Of a stretch of DNA of 64,000 bases, positions 14,301-29,100 are shown piece by piece (positions within the stretch are counted from its first letter, which is position 1; every line of letters begins with the position of its first letter). Origin of the DNA: Dromaius novaehollandiae. Taxonomy: Eukaryota > Chordata > Aves > Casuariiformes > Dromaiidae. A program made the position numbers and the translations under genes. The stretch spans positions 17,341,001-17,405,000 of the forward strand of contig NC_088102.1 of assembly GCF_036370855.1 (NCBI RefSeq), read 5' to 3'. Below the pieces are notes generated by a model, which saw nothing but the letters and a program-made list of their open reading frames with translations, was not told the origin of the DNA and searched no databases.

Positions 14301-15959
14301 GAAACGTTATGCATACAATAAAATCATTGTCTAACTTCACATGTTGTTTGTAAGTGGGGGATACTATTTGCTGGTCTATGCAGATATCATGCCTATCTGT
14401 GGAGTCCAGCAAGTGATATTTGTTTTCTTTTCCTGCTATTATGAGGAAAATGGAAAGCCCTCTTTGACATGGGAGCAGGACTTCTGTGCATGAATTCTTT
14501 TTAAGCTATTTTAGAAACTTTGTTTCACCTTGAATAGCTTCTATCTCGAATCTGATAAGCCTTTCTTTAATAAATATTCCCAAAAGTGACAGCGAATCTG
14601 TTTGTAATCAACACTTTTCTAATGGAATAAATTTAACCAGTATACTGGTTCTAAATGAATACACCATAGTTGCTTGGGAAATGAAGTGAGTCAATTCTGC
14701 TTTTCCTTCAATTTCAAAGGTATCTGTGGCTAAGTGGAATGCTCTCTCTTTAGCTAGTAAGCAGTCAAGGTATTAAAATGTGCAAAATGCAGATAGAATT
14801 TGCATCATAATATGCTTTAATTTGATTTGACATTAGATTTCAGCTCCTCATCTTGTCATGATAGCTATTGAAAAGATGTAATTTTTATTCTGAAGTCTTA
14901 AATTTTACCTTTGGTATGTTCCAATAGATGGAAATTGAGGAGGAAAAAGTTATAGTGCAGAGTTGTGGACACATGCAAATTAAATTTTGACTTTGAGTAT
15001 ATTTTTTTGCACTTGCTATTTGAGATGTACACTCATTCTATTTTTCTTTTCAGTGAATATTTATCTTGATGGCTATCACTAAATAATTGCTTGGTGTCTA
15101 AAGCTCTTTTCTATGATGGGCAATTCAAAACCTTGATCAAGGTCAATTGTTAAGGTGTCGAAATCTGAAAATTTAATCATCACCAAGAGTAAAATGATAC
15201 TCAGAATTATGCCTTTAAGAAAAGCCACTATTTACCAAGGAAAGTGTTTTTTATATCCAGTGATCATAGTAATTTCTAAAGTGGAACATCTTAGAATTTT
15301 CTTTGACTTATTCACTTGAGAAAATGGTTGTCTATTCATTCACTCAGGAAATTCTGGATAGCTAGTCAGAAAAACAGACAAAATCCAGGATGATCAAGAG
15401 TAACTCAGGCTTTGTCTACAACTTAAAGAAACTTGGTGCACTAAACACTGTTTGGTCTGCCTCATATGCTTGTAATACACGGCAAGTCCTCATCCAAAAT
15501 AGGCCCCAACTGAAAACAAGAATTCACAAGCAAATTTGATAAGACTGGTGTGAAATAATGCTAGCTGTAGTGTGGTTTTCCACTGAGCTAGGCTCTCCTC
15601 GCAGATTCAGCATCAGTTCACGTGGGGCTGTAATATCATCTAGTGATACAAATATTTCCCATGCACTGGCTACTTTCAGTTAGTCTGAAAATTTTTGAAC
15701 GCAGCTCTGCAATAGTTCAAGATTTCTCATGGCTACCAGCATGCACAAAATCAGTACATAGGAATCCTGTTTGAAACTATATTTTGGAATGAATTTTGAT
15801 ATATGTGACTGATCGAGCAGCATGCCACATAGGCTTGCTCAGGTGGATGACATGACCCTCTGTTTTGAGCTGATCAGCAGGGACGGTGGGGAGTTGCAGA
15901 TCATTTGAGATCATTGTGCTGCATTGAGAGCAGTGCTGTCATCTTTTGTGGTGTTGTGC
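11399..15959. other. Intergenic DNA, no gene seen
   Basis: Mixed AT-rich sequence with two slightly GC-richer patches (about 11.81-12.03 kb and 13.08-13.40 kb). Neither has a recognisable protein or RNA signature. Frames there stay below 80 codons. The 13.1-kb patch has a G-rich stretch (13147-13162) and may be an unidentified old repeat. Confidence 0.5.
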
Positions 15960-16735
15960 TTTATGCAAGAGCAGCTCACTGCAGGGGGACAGGAAACATC
16001 CTTGCCCGGTTCTGTATAATGGAATGACTGGCTGGGTAGATGAGGGGAGAGCTGTGGATGTTGTCTACCTTGACTTCACTAAGGCTTTTGACACTGTCTC
16101 CTATAATATCCTCACAGGCAAGCTGAAGAAGTGCAGGCTAGATGAGTGGACAGTGAGGTGAACTGAGAACTGTCTGAATGGCGGAGCTCAGAGGGTTGTG
16201 CTCAGTAGCGCAAAATCTAGCTGAAGGCCTATAGCTGGTGGTTTACCCCAGGGGACAATACTGGGTCAAATCCTGTTCAGCTTATTCATCAATGACCTGG
16301 ATGAAGGGGCAGAGTGCACCCTCTGCAAGTTTGCTGATGATACAAAACTGGGAGGAGTGACTGGTGCATGAGAGGGCTGTGCTGCCATTCAGAGGGACCT
16401 CAACAGGCTGGAGAGACATGCAGACGGGAAGCTCGTGAAGTTCAATAAAGGGAAGTGCAGAGTCCTGCACCTAAGGCGAAATAACCAGGCTGACTTGCTG
16501 GAAAGCAGCTTTGTGGAGAAGGACCTGGGAGTCCTTGCAGACAAACTGACCATGAGCCAGTGATATGCCCTTGTTGCAAAGAAGGCCAATGGTATCCTGG
16601 GCTGCAGTAGGAAGAGCATTGCCCGCAGGTCGAGGGAGGTGATCCTCCGCCTCTCCTCAGTCCTGGCGAGGGCACACATGGAGTGCTGTGTCCAGTTCTG
16701 GGCTTCCCAGTAGAAGAGAGTTATGGAGATATGTC
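15960..16735 (+). mobile_element. CR1 LINE fragment, reverse-transcriptase region, degenerate
   Basis: Read in the + strand, the segment matches the reverse transcriptase of CR1 (chicken repeat 1) non-LTR retrotransposons. Visible blocks include VDVVYLDFTKAFDTVSYNIL (from about 16048), a PQGTILG block near 16250, [20 protein letters not shown] near 16290-16350 with the catalytic F/Y-ADD box, then [22 protein letters not shown] and an EVILRL...ME-CVQFW block ending near 16710. Several in-frame stops are visible, for example a TGA replacing the conserved Trp after the AKSS block, another TGA after the GVTGA block near 16371, and a TAG near 16710. Both the 5' part (ORF1, endonuclease) and the 3' UTR with its terminal short repeats are missing. 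It is a dead fragment. CR1 is the dominant LINE of birds and other sauropsids, which supports the host assignment. Confidence 0.93.
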
Positions 16736-19649
16736 TCAATGGAAAATGGGAGAAAAAGGAAGGATAGGGAAATACAAGATTTTTTTCAAAGTGCGGTTTC
16801 CTTTAAGGACCACAAAGATTGTGTGGAAGAAGATAGCTGGGTGCACTTTTGACAGCGTTAGATACCTTCTCTACATGGAAATATGTCATCTCTGTTTGCA
16901 AATGTGAACGTGAAATTGGTGAATACTAAATCACATGGCTTGTCCAAAGTCGCAAAAGAAATTTATCAACACAAAAGCTCCAATTACATAGTTCGGTTCT
17001 CAGTTTAGATTACAAAGTCACCCTGCATTTAAAAGCAAATTTGGATGAGAGTCTTTGAAATGTTTCAGTGACTGCTTGGTGTTTTTTCTTATTGTCCCAT
17101 TACTGAAATGTTGCTACAAATACTTTTAGCTTGGAAACTAAAAACACATCAACAGCCCTGAAAGCCTTTCTTCTGGAAAAAAAAAAAAAAAAAAAAAAAA
17201 AAGTATTTCATTTTCTTTTAGGTTATTTGTTTTTTCACTTTGGTAGACAGTCAGCCATTTTTACTATGTCTCTTCTTGCCACCTTAAATTAAATTCATAA
17301 AAATGTCAGAATACAAGTGATCAAAATTCTTTTCTAATCCAAAATATAGTTCTATGGAGAATTTTTTCCCCAGATGGTACTATTTGAGGCTAACTATTGA
17401 CAATAAATTTGTTGCTTGTTGAGGTCCAAATGTGTAATGTCTTTTCCTTCATTTTCTTGAGTTGATGCTTGTAAATTTTCCCCTTTCTGGGAAAATATTG
17501 CCACCTGCAAAGTACTTTTCTCCATTTAGAAGAAAGCTCTGTGGTCCCTCCCATGACAGGGTCATGTAAGGCAGAGCTTCAAGATGAAAAGTCGGATGGT
17601 ATCTGTAGTAAGTAGGAAAAAGAATCATATTTGAGAGAAAAGTGTGCATTTCCCTTTCTCAATCTTTGATTTATATTGTTTTTTAGCAACTGCAATTTGT
17701 TGTCATAGCTTAGTAAATTGTTATGGTATCAAAAAAACAGCCATATGAAGCTCAACCTACTGGTGTAAGTACAGAATGTAAAGGTAGTAATATGAAAAAT
17801 TGGTTTAGTATGCACTATTTCATATTTTACAAGAATCATTTTATTCTGAAAGGAAGACTATAACAGTGCTTCCAACACTCGCGATTTTATTATAAGTCTC
17901 ATGACATTTGTTGTTTTCCTCAAAACGCCAGCTTCTGGAGACATCTCATTACCTGTGATTCTCAGCTTTCATTGAAAAGGGATGCTTTTAGCTCTTGTGG
18001 TTGCAGAGAAAAACATGAAAATCTGAGCCTTAAAGACTTAAAAATGAAAAGGCAAAGATAAAGGCCAAATAATAATTTTTTAAATTCCACAGTTTCAAAA
18101 TTAATCTTACAGTCTTTGGATCCGACTCACAACTCCTGAGTGTTTGAGGTTGGCAAAAGGTTTACTATTAAGTCCATGGCTGAAAAACAAGGTTAGATTA
18201 ATTTCATATCTATTTACAACTGTAAGAGACAGATTTTAACTCTCTGTTTGCTACTCCAGATTTAACTCCACTACTATTGACTTCAAAGGCTGAGACCCTC
18301 CACAAAAGCAGAATTAAAGGTGAGCTGGGGGAACAACACAGATTTATGCCCTGAGTATTTCTGTGTCTAAGAATATAATACACTAAAACATTAGCAGAAT
18401 CTTGCACAAGATTATTTTGATAATTTCAACCTAAGCTGTGTTTGCAACACTTATTTTTTAAATTGGAAAATTCTGCAGTCATATTTCATGAAAGGAAAAT
18501 CCTTTAATTTTCATTGTGTGTGCAGACCCGGTAAGAATGGCAAAGGAATGGGTGTCGAGGGGGTTGGATGTAATGGATTCACTAGAAGGATATTTTGAAA
18601 TATTTTTATTCCTTCTCTGTGAAAAGTGGTTAGGTTGAATTGTGTTCATAACAGGATTTACAAAAAGTAAATATGTTAGAAATCTAATGACCTGGTCTTG
18701 CAGGACTAGTTTCTTAATCTGTCTTGAATTATGCTGGTTACTTTCTCAATCCTAAAGTTTTCTGTTCTGCAATAAGAGAACAAAAGCAATACCACATGTC
18801 CAAGGTGGTTTGTCACATGGTATGAATGGCAACTAACAAAGGAAACAGAAGGGCACATAGTTGCAAATGATAAACATATAGGAATGTACTTGTCTTTAGA
18901 TATAAATAGTTTGGAAATAACTTCTGAATGGAAAAATCAAAAATTATCATAGTGTGTTATTATCTTTACATTTATTCATCCATATATGTTTATATTCTAC
19001 CAGCTAATATTTAACTCAGCTCATGCTCCTGCTGCATTCTATCTGTACTTAGGCATCTAAATCAGATTAAGATTTTACAAATATGTGGTAAATTCCAGTC
19101 ATGCAATTCTGAGTTTTTTGTGATTTGCTTGAAGAAATCAGCAAGTGAAGCAGATGAATTAAATAAGAAAGATTTAAAAACAGTTACTTGCTAGAAAATG
19201 AGTAATTAAAATATTTAAGTAGAACTGGCTCTAAACTGAATGCATTCCTTCTTTTCTACTAGAGCTTTTCTACCAATATAATTTTAGCTTGTTTTTAAAA
19301 TTGGAGTTGTAGTGTAGGCAATGCCAAACCAAACAGAGCTGGCTGCAGTGTTTTGATCGTTTTCTCTGGCCCACACAGAGGCCTACCTACTGTATTTATT
19401 ACACAGGTCCTCAGGGCTAGTCAAACTGGTGTGTTCGTTGTGTCAGTCATTATGTTTCACAAACATCAATTAAGAAGTAGTCTTTCCTTCCCCACCACCC
19501 CTCTCACCTCCTTCCCCCATGAGTTTTGCCTTTTAAATAAAATGGTCATGGAAAAAACTGAGAGAGAAAACTTTCTCATATATCCATACACGTACATATA
19601 CATATTTTTTAAAAAAGCTATGTGATATTTCTATACTGGTGCTCTATGC
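16736..19649. other. AT-rich intergenic DNA
   Basis: No supportable gene. It contains a 26-base poly-A run at 17177-17202 and otherwise unremarkable AT-rich sequence. Open frames are shorter than about 90 codons and have no recognisable content. Confidence 0.6.
17177..17202 (+). repeat. Poly-A homopolymer (26 A)
   Basis: An uninterrupted run of 26 A. No retroposed body or target-site duplication is recognisable upstream, so it is listed as a simple repeat rather than a retrogene tail. Confidence 0.9.
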
Positions 19650-20100
19650 TAAGGGCCCTGGGCTGTCAGGCGCTGCGGTAGGCGGCCGGGGCGGTACGCC
19701 ACGGCGCATCGGCAGCTGCAGATGCCAAGGGAAGACGTTCAGCTGCCACCACGGTTCTGGTTATGTTGAACTGCTGCTGCTATGGCAATAACCCCCTTTA
19801 AGAAAATCCATTCGGTATGATGTAGGAGTGAAACTCTTGGCCCCCTGCCTCTCCCTCAGGCGCTGGCCCAGGCGATGAGCTGGGCCAGGACTCAGCAGCA
19901 GGTTGGGGGGTGCCGCCTCCAGGCTGTGGGGACCCAGTGGGCTCCCAAAGCCGGGCTGGAGCAGGTACAGGGAGGGTCGTGTTCTCCATCGCTAGGATTT
20001 ATTCTCTCCATTCTGCCCCCATGGCTTCAGCAATGAGAGAGGTGTGCTGGCGACGGCTGGGAAGCACATGCCATGGGGGCGGCAAATCGTTGTATAGCAG
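19650..20100. other. Isolated GC-rich, CpG-containing block of unknown function
   Basis: Within AT-rich desert, 19655-19735 is dense in CpG ('caggcgctgcggtaggcggc', 'ggggcggtacgccacggcgc'), and 19840-20090 stays GC-rich with further CpGs. Flanking DNA returns to about 60-65% AT. The two strands carry only short open frames (63 and 65 codons) without recognisable content. It could be a small orphan CpG island, a regulatory element or part of an unidentified retroelement. I see no splice-bounded exon. Confidence 0.45.
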
Positions 20101-23100
20101 CCTCTAACAGGGTGCAAGAAAATCCTATTGCTTCTCTATTTCTCCTCTTTCCATTTCCCCTTATTAACTTTGTTTCACACTCTTAATATATTAACATACT
20201 GGGTTTTGCTTTATTAAGAACTAAACTCTTCAACTAAATTTCCAAGCAGTTAATCCCATTATGGTTTTTTATTGGTTTTGAAATGGATTTGTCAAAGAAA
20301 CAGTACTGTTGCAATTTATAAATGCACTAAAGTGACTTTAGGAGACAACTGTCTCTGTATTTGGAACAGGAAATGTTAAATGGAAATTGAGAGCGAATTA
20401 GATGTATTTTCCACTACTGCAAGGCTTCAAGAGCTTGATCTGAAAAATAGATTATTTCTTTTCTCTTTGTGTCCAGGATACAGTGCTATAATTTTTTAAT
20501 AAAGATTATATAGCCTTGGAAAGCCATTTAACAAGCTTCCTTGAGATATTACAGTGCAAGCAAAGTTTGTCTATAAAAATTTTTTAAATGTGGAAAATAA
20601 TTTTAGATTTTGGACAAGCTATGGCTCAATTATGTGATTTTTTTTAATGAAGTTACAAAATAGATGATGTCCCCAAATACCCTGATCTTCAGTGACTAAA
20701 TTCAGTCTTGTGTGGAGGGCTGGCACAAATCTTTTGCATTATACCTTTATGGTTTATTTTGATTGGAAAGTAACTGTGGCCCTGAACTTGTCCCTATGTA
20801 AGTCCAAATGACTTCCACGGGAGCTGGATTGGGCCCTGTAGTTCGTGCAATAAAAAATGAAATGTACTTTGAATAAACCATGCTGGATGCTGGGCATGGT
20901 AGTGCATGGCTGTATAGGCTGCGTATGTGAAACACGTTTTTATTCTCAGATAGGGCACTGGAGCGCTGGGGTCTGGCCACGCTCTGTGTACCACATGGGT
21001 TTGCTACCGGTGACGCGGTCCTGCCTTCCCTGCCCTTTGGGTTGGATTATATCATCGTGCCAGCATCTTAACCTAGAGGCTGTTGCGTCTTGGTTTATTT
21101 TGTTTGGGGTTTGCTTCCCTTCTAATATTATAGCCTTGCTTCCAGTTTATAAATATTCCATTTAAGGAGCTATTTAGCAGAAACAACATTCCTGAGTTCA
21201 ATCCAAGAATTGAGCTAATTGTGGCTTCTCTTCAAAAATCCATCTCTACCTCCTCCCCCTGACCCACAGCCTTCTCTCCCCTGCGGTCAAAGAGATTGAA
21301 GATAATAAAGAGCAAAAAAACCCAGCCTAAATAAACAGCTGAATTAATTGGATGCACTGTCTCTTACAGATTAGTAAATTCCAGTCTTGCAATCCTTAGT
21401 TATGTGAGTCATCCTGCTGAGTGGAAATACTTGTGTAAGTAATACCCTGATTTTTAAGAATTATATTTGAAACCCTTACAACCGAGGAGGGGTTTTTTTT
21501 CAGCATCTTCCATAAATGGAAAAAGGAAGAGTGGCAAGTAATCCGTCTTAGCTCTTCATTAGCTAATTAAAGCTGTTGGTAGTAAATATACCAAAGTAAG
21601 TTCTTTTTGTTGCGATTACGTAACTGTTTAGTTGCACTAATTTTTCACTTTTGCATCCAAGAAAAGGCATGTGTTAAAGTATCCTTGGAAAAAAAGCCTT
21701 CTCTGTTTATAGGCAAAGCAGTTCCACATTCTTGGTATATGGAACACCAAATGTCCTGGGATAGCCAGCTTCCTGGCAGAGATCCATGCATCTTATTATA
21801 TGGTAGGAGAGCCAAATTTCCTCCTGCACAGTATGTCTATAAATAAAGTGCTTCTTCCACAAGCAATTAAATGGAAGCATTTTTCCAACCAGCATGCAAA
21901 TACAGTTTTTGTTTCTTACTGGAAGTAATAGCCAATTTGTGATATTAGTTTAAAGTCAGAATTATTTTAATGATGATCTTAAAATGCCTTCTCCCTGGCT
22001 TGCACAGGAATGTAAAACAATACAGTGAAAACTTTCTCCTTAAAGGACATTTCTTCACCCTTTAAAGGATTTGGCATGAAAAAGGCATTCTTCAATTGCA
22101 TTTGCTTTCTGCCGTTAAATGTTGTATGTGCATCTCAGCAGGAATTTAGAGTTAATTGTTAAGAGTTGCCATTTTAGCCTTGAGATTGTGTTTACAGCTA
22201 GTATATAAATTCTTTGGGGCATTTTTCCAGTGTATTTGCACAGCACTTAGCAAAATAATCTCGTAATTTTTGCTGATGCCTCCAAGGAGATGCTAGAAAA
22301 GAAATTACTATTATAATTCTTAATCAAAAATCTGGATATCAGCAACCAGTCATTGAGCTTCTTTTATATGTCACCCTAATTCAGAATATATGGTTGTATC
22401 TTTTTGGAATGAGTAATAAGGTTTTTGAAGTAATGTAGGGAAAAGGTCAGGGCACTTTCATCCAATTGCTTTGGTAGCTTAAATTTAGTGTCAACAGTAA
22501 GTCTTAGGATGCGCCTCTGCTTTTCAGTCAGATTGGTATTGTGCCATCTCCTGTCATGAGAGAGGACAGAAAGGAAAATGAAATGGAACTGTCCTGTTGA
22601 ACTGTAAATATTGACAAAATAAGAACAGCACAACATGCAAATGGCTTGCTTATTACCTGAAAGTCTTTATTACAAGTGGAATGGGCTGGAGACCTATAGG
22701 AAGACAAGGGTTTTCTACTGTTCCTTCCATCTCTGCAGTCATCATCTAAAATAGTTATAAAATGTATTTTCAAATTTGTAGCTCCTTCCTGCACCTTAGT
22801 TTCTCACAGGAGAAGTCTCTGTTTCACTCTTTTTTTCAGAAGGAACCATTTTAAGCTGCTTTTTTTCTGTTTTCCCCATAACAAAATCCATGTAGCTTTT
22901 CTGTTCTATTTGCCTTTCTTCTCCACTATGAAAGTTCTTAGCATGTAAATAGTATCTCCCACATAGAGCTACTTCCATAAGGAAAAGTGTTTGTGGCAGT
23001 GATATCCTATATGGTAAGCAGGATGAGGACATTACAATATTTAATCAGATCTGGAAAGTAGGTAGCAAAAACAAAGACTAGAGGTGATGTTAAAAATGAA

Positions 23101-26100
23101 TTTTGTAAAAATGCTGACTGTATCATTGAACAGCGGAAGTAGTTAATATTTTTCTCACAATTGCTTTCTGATGAAAAACAATACTTTTTAATAGAAATTG
23201 ATGTAGTGTGTGGGGGGTGCTTTCTCTGTAGCTTTGTCTATGTCTCACACTTTGAGTGACAACCAGAAAGGTGTCATACACAGACCTAAATGGAGCCATC
23301 TTTTCTTAAGACAAAGTATGTTCTTAAATAATAAATGATCCTGGCAAGTTGTTTATTACCAGCAGTTAATGATCTGTTTATTAGTTAAAGTCTGTGGCTA
23401 TTAACACTCTAACAAATCAGTTCACTCTGTTAAACATCAATTTTGAGTACATTATTGGTATTAACCATACGACAAACTAGAATTGTTGCAGACAGTTGAT
23501 TTTATTGCAAAGGCAGAATTGTATAATAGGAGGAAAAGGTGTTCAATAGGATACCAGTGTTCTTGAAAGGAAAAATAGATGGGGTTACAGTTGTTTGTAC
23601 TGGTTTACAACTGGCTCTTATTCCTGGTGAATGTGTATTCTGTTTCCTCAAATGTGCTCCAAGTAAGGCTCAGTTTAAAGTCCTAGATTCTATAATTTCC
23701 CTGGTTTTAATACTGTTAGGATTCCTTATGTTTGTGAGGATATGGTTTGGAAAAAATATTTGATGGGCATAAAACTTAAATCCTAGACTGTTTGTGGGAT
23801 GAATAGCTTCCTAAAAAAATTGCTTCAGAAACCAAATTCTGCTAACACAGCTTGTTTGTCTGGTCAGCTGGCACTAGATCAACTGGTTTTCCAGACTTGT
23901 TACAGCTACAGAGATAGAGTTTGAAGATGCTGGTGTTGGATCTGTTGGATTTGCACGAAGCTGTGGTTCAGTAACATCTTGTTAAAATCCCACAAATATC
24001 ATCAAAAAAATCAAGCTCCAAATGGAAGACCTCAGATATTAGGTGATCGTGATGAGAATACTTGGTCTTGAATGGAATGATGCTCTGCAAGGCTTTGGCT
24101 CTACCTAGCCCAAAACCATAAAATGTATTGCAATTTTGCATCTGATCAGGAAACAAAGCTGTAAAAGTAGGTTCATTCCTAGTGCTCAAGTAGTGGTAAT
24201 AAGTCTGGCAAGGCTGGATAAATAGGTGTGAGAATTACATTCCAACCCACAAATTCAAGAGTTCAAATCTGTTCTTTCAATTTTGGCCCACTTCTCATAA
24301 AAAAGTAGGTCTGATATTTTCAGCATCTAGAAATAATCCTCTGATGCATTAGCAGAATGTAATCCCCAAAAGCTTTTCTCTATAATGGGTAAAAAACACT
24401 TTTTCTTGATCCTCTTGAACACCTAAAATATTCTTAGCTTTTTCTCTAGGTTGGATTAACTAAATTGATGCAAATGCTTATATGGGCTCAATATTCTTTC
24501 TCTCAGTTCTAGAATGGCTTGTTCTGATTTAATTTGAATCATTCTTAATCTACTTGAATTCAGCTAAAATAAATATAGCTAAAACAGCAGTCAGTGGTTC
24601 AAAGCACTAAGCTAGTGCAAAGGCTATCTCAAAATAACATTGTAATTAAAACACACTGACTTTATGTTGATAATCTGCAACTTGCTTGATGTAAAACAAA
24701 TTACTTAAAAATTTGTTCTACTTCCACAAGTTTGACTGTAGTGTAAAAGGTCAGTATAGAACAACAATTCAGTAACAATAGTGATACTTTGGACCCCAAA
24801 CAGTGGGATCTCTATCAGGGCTTTCTGTAATGGTATTAAAGTGTTTGGCCCTTTTCATGTTTGCCAACCTACTTACTACCCTGTTGTGGAAGGAATAGAC
24901 CTGTGGTTTACACCCAGTGTCAACAGCAAGATAATTTCCCTGAGAGTAAGTAGTGCTTTCCTGAGAGTTTTAATTCCCCAAGTGGTCCTGTGGTTTCCAT
25001 CTATCCCTGCAATTAGCCAGTTATCCCACAGGAAGGTATTTGCAATGTAATCTGAATTAAAACCTAATCCGACTCCTCTTAAAACCAAAGGTGCTGAAGA
25101 TTTGCTGAAATACTCTTACTGTCAGTCTGGTGCCAGCATAACTTGCTTAGGGGCTTGGGCTTCTCTCACATGCAGCTTACCTGCCATAGAGGTGTTGTCT
25201 AATGTGGTTCAGAGCAGTCCTAGAAAATGAGGTAATAACAAAGTGAAAGGAGATGAGTCCAGCTTTCCCCTTTGCTAGACAGTGGCACAAGGCCTTCCTG
25301 CTGGCCTCTGGGAGCAATGAATCATATTTTAATCTTGCAAAGCATGCAGACTTTGTTGACCAATGATACGAAAATGATCTGAGCTGCAGGCACGTCGCTA
25401 GCTACAGTCCTTGAGGAGTACTGACTACATCTACGCGTTTCTCTCATTGGGATTCTGAACTACTTAATTCACAGGGTGCATTATAAGCACAGCCTGATTA
25501 CACAAAGTCAGAATCATCCAAGGAAGAAATCTGTGGTGGTTGTCTTTCAAGCTGATTGTTAGTGCTGTAAATTTGAATGCATTGCCACTTGCTCCTTGCC
25601 TGAAATGTAATGATCTCTTCTGTGTGTGTATTTTATGTGTTTATTTATTAAAGCCCTATGTTGAATGCCATGAATGTTAAATATGTTTTTCTTCCCTGAT
25701 CTAAGCAGCTTTTACTACCCCTTACTCTACCCTGTTTATACAATGTTTTATAGCAAAGGGTGCTATTAACAGGAAACCTCAGCGTTATTTCTCGAAGTAT
25801 GTATTTTTTTCTTTTCAATGTATGCATCACTATGCAATACTTATCCGAGTGCCAAAACAATACAATCGCCTTGCACTTTTATTTTCCTTCAAGCTGTAAA
25901 AGCAAGACTATGTTTAAATCCCACCAAATGAACATCATAAATGAAACATCAGAAAAAAATATGTGCTCACCAGTCAGACTTGAGGATGTTTAAAATCAGT
26001 GCTCAATTTCAAGCACATGATAGCAGCTGAGTTAGAGCAGAGAGAGAGGGTAAATGTGGAGCTCTATAGGTTGCTGGGCTACTGTGACATGAGTAAGCCA

Positions 26101-29100
26101 CAGAATAAGGGAATACAAAAACTGTGTGACTCTGTTTCCTACGTATCTTTCTCTTTATGAATAGCATCTTTAATACTCCAGTTGCTCTCAGACCATGGTT
26201 CTGTAGTTTGCTGTTGCTTCAGTCATTGAAAAAAATGGACCGTTATACCCAGCATTTCACAAATAGTTAGTGTAGAATTGTTCCATACTCAGTAAATAGG
26301 CAGAAAAGCCAACTGCAAGTTGAATTAATGGTGTTAAATTTTTAATGGCTATATTTTCTCTTCTGGATTTTCACAGAGAAATGGCACCAGTTAAAATAAG
26401 ACTGATTTCTAAATCAATTTATTAGTACAATTGCTGTGTGTACACTAACTCCTGGACTACCTGAGAAAACTGAATGCTTCAACTTTCTTCTCTGAGACTT
26501 CTTTGAAGTTTCACAATATACAACACAACAAAGTGCATTTTATAGTACAGAAACTTTAAAGACAGTTTGAAGACTGTCTATAAATCACTCTCTCTTAGAG
26601 AACAGAGCAAGCAAATGGCATAGTAAGCTAAAGTTTATGTTAATCACAGTCATTTTTGAAGGCAAGGTATTCTGTGCACAAGAATGTCAAATTTCTTTTA
26701 ATATCGCTCTTTCAAGAGCTTGATGTTCACATTGAAATCATCTTTGAATTAAGAATCCAGTTCTTGAGACCAGAGTATAGGCTAGGGAATGTTTGTACAA
26801 AATACTTAAAGTTATCCTCTGGCTTCCCTGGATCCTGGTAATGTTTCAATGCAGGACAGTCTCCTTTTGCTGAATTAGGGCAGGCTGAGGTTAGGAGAAC
26901 CTAAAATTAGTGGGATTTAAACTCTAATTGCTAGGCTATGGCATTAGTCATCTGGTAACCAATGTCCTTAGAAGTCTTTCTGAAGAAAATATTTTGCAAT
27001 CAAAGTTAACCAAAATAGTGCGCTACCTGCTTTGGACAAGCTGAGTATAGGTACATGGGAAAACTTTCGGGGTTACAAAGAGTGAACATTTCCCCAAACA
27101 TTTTATAACTTTGTCTAATGTATGTTACAAAATGTATATACTTTGGAACTCCACATCACGTCCACCACAGGTTTTGCAATGCTTTATGATACGCAGACAG
27201 ATAACATTTCAGATACATGTACAAAATACCGACGGAAACAGATAGACATTGCTGCCACCAGCTGCTGTTTCAAATCAGTCTTCGTGCCCTGTTTGCAAGT
27301 GCAAATTTTGTAACCTACATAAAGTTCAAAGGTCTGGAGCAGCCAAACAGAAGTGCAGACAGTAACCAGGACAGCTGCTGCTGGAGTAAAATTTGGAGGT
27401 TGGAAAAGGAAAGAAGGTCTGTTCTGCACTGGAGTCTAAGAAAGATCTTTGCTCCTAAAAGGCAAGCATTCCCTTATCTTTATAGGTGACTACTAAATAT
27501 GAAGTATTCCAAGATAAAAGCCCAACAGTTTTACTTTAAACACAGAGTACTCTTGGTATGATAAAACTTTTTCACGTGCAGATTTAGTGTAGACCAAGAA
27601 TGCACTATAAATTCACATTCTTTGTAAACTAACATTTTTTGGTTAGATCTGTCCCAAAATGCCTTGCATCCATTGGATTCTTACAGTGTGGTAGCGCATG
27701 CATATTTATTATCCTGAGCTTAAAACACAGTGAAGACATGGCCTAAGAAATGTTGTCAACGCTTTGAGTGTATTTTGTCCTCAGACCAGTTGCTGATGTG
27801 TGCTAATGTATCCACTTCAGAAGGCAGAATAGGGAAAGAGATTCATTCTTTCCTCTCTCCGAAAATACTTCACCAATGGCACAAGTCCTATAACAATTCA
27901 TCCTCACTATCAAAAACATTTATTGCATCATGTCAGCACATAAGCAAAGAAATGTCATTGACAGCACTTCTGAAAAGGGAACTATCTCTGACTTCTGGCT
28001 GCTGTATCACACTCTGAGCTCAGTTCCTGGTCCAGAATTTTATCTTGTAGCACACTGCACTGACCTCCTGAAACAGGCATCAGGGCCAAACCATGTTCTT
28101 GCGTATCTTACTAGAACTTTGGAACAAGTCCATCAGAAACAGAACTTACATCATTGTAAAAGAACAGTGTTTCCTTCCAAAGGATTCACCTAAAGGTAGA
28201 AGACTGGACCACAGGGAAGCAGTGAATAAGAATTACAAAGAAAGATGAAATCAAAGGACAAAGTGTCTCATCCTGAAGACAGCTACAAATACATAAATTC
28301 TGGTGTAACCTTCCTGATTCATAGGAGTGATTGACATAGTTGTAGCCCCAGAATGTTACACATAATCCCAAATCATAAAAACTCCTTTTCTTATTAAATG
28401 AGATTCAAAGTATAAAAAAGTATAAGCTGAAAATTCTCAAATATATGTGAATATATATTGTAGGAACTTTAAAAAACCTACTCTTGGATTGGGGGCAGTT
28501 GGGTAGGGAAGGAAGAGCCATAAATTAATCTAGACTTCAAGATAATCACATTTAACGTACAACTTTTCTATTGACTTTTAGAAAGTTCAAAACTCTGAAA
28601 TGTACTAACATCGCAAATTTAAAAATGGCTTTAGAAATAGTGAGGAAAAAAAATCCAAGCTTCATAAGATGATGTAAATGTAACTTTTTACTTCTGTCCT
28701 CTAGTGCTTTGAGTCTTGCATTCAATTCCCCAAATGACCTTTGCTATAAACAGACTGTTGTTTTTTTCCCCATAATGCATAAATCAGAACTCAAATGGGG
28801 ATATAGTTGACTGACAATGGTGCGATTTAAACTAGAGACCTGGATTAAGGATGAGAACATTAGTGGTAAGTAAAACAATTCTACCGCCTCAATTGCTTCA
28901 GTGAATGATTCTGTTTTATCTGTCTAATGTAATCATTGGTCACTGAAATTGATTATGCTGATATTATTTATTTCATTCATTCAAAATATCATCTAACCAA
29001 GGTAATAATTTTGTAATTCCTTTTGGCATATTTGTCTTGCTTTTGTTAAATCTATTGCCCTTCATTATATATTTCTCTACTATAATTATCCAGTTTCTAC

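Noticed and set aside
16389-16739. Minus-strand frames of 77-116 codons over the CR1 fragment
   Set aside because: They are antisense shadows of the CR1 reverse-transcriptase region, which matches the family only on the + strand.
17100-17210. Processed retropseudogene suggested by the 26-base poly-A
   Set aside because: The upstream sequence has no recognisable gene body, polyadenylation signal at the right distance, or flanking duplication.
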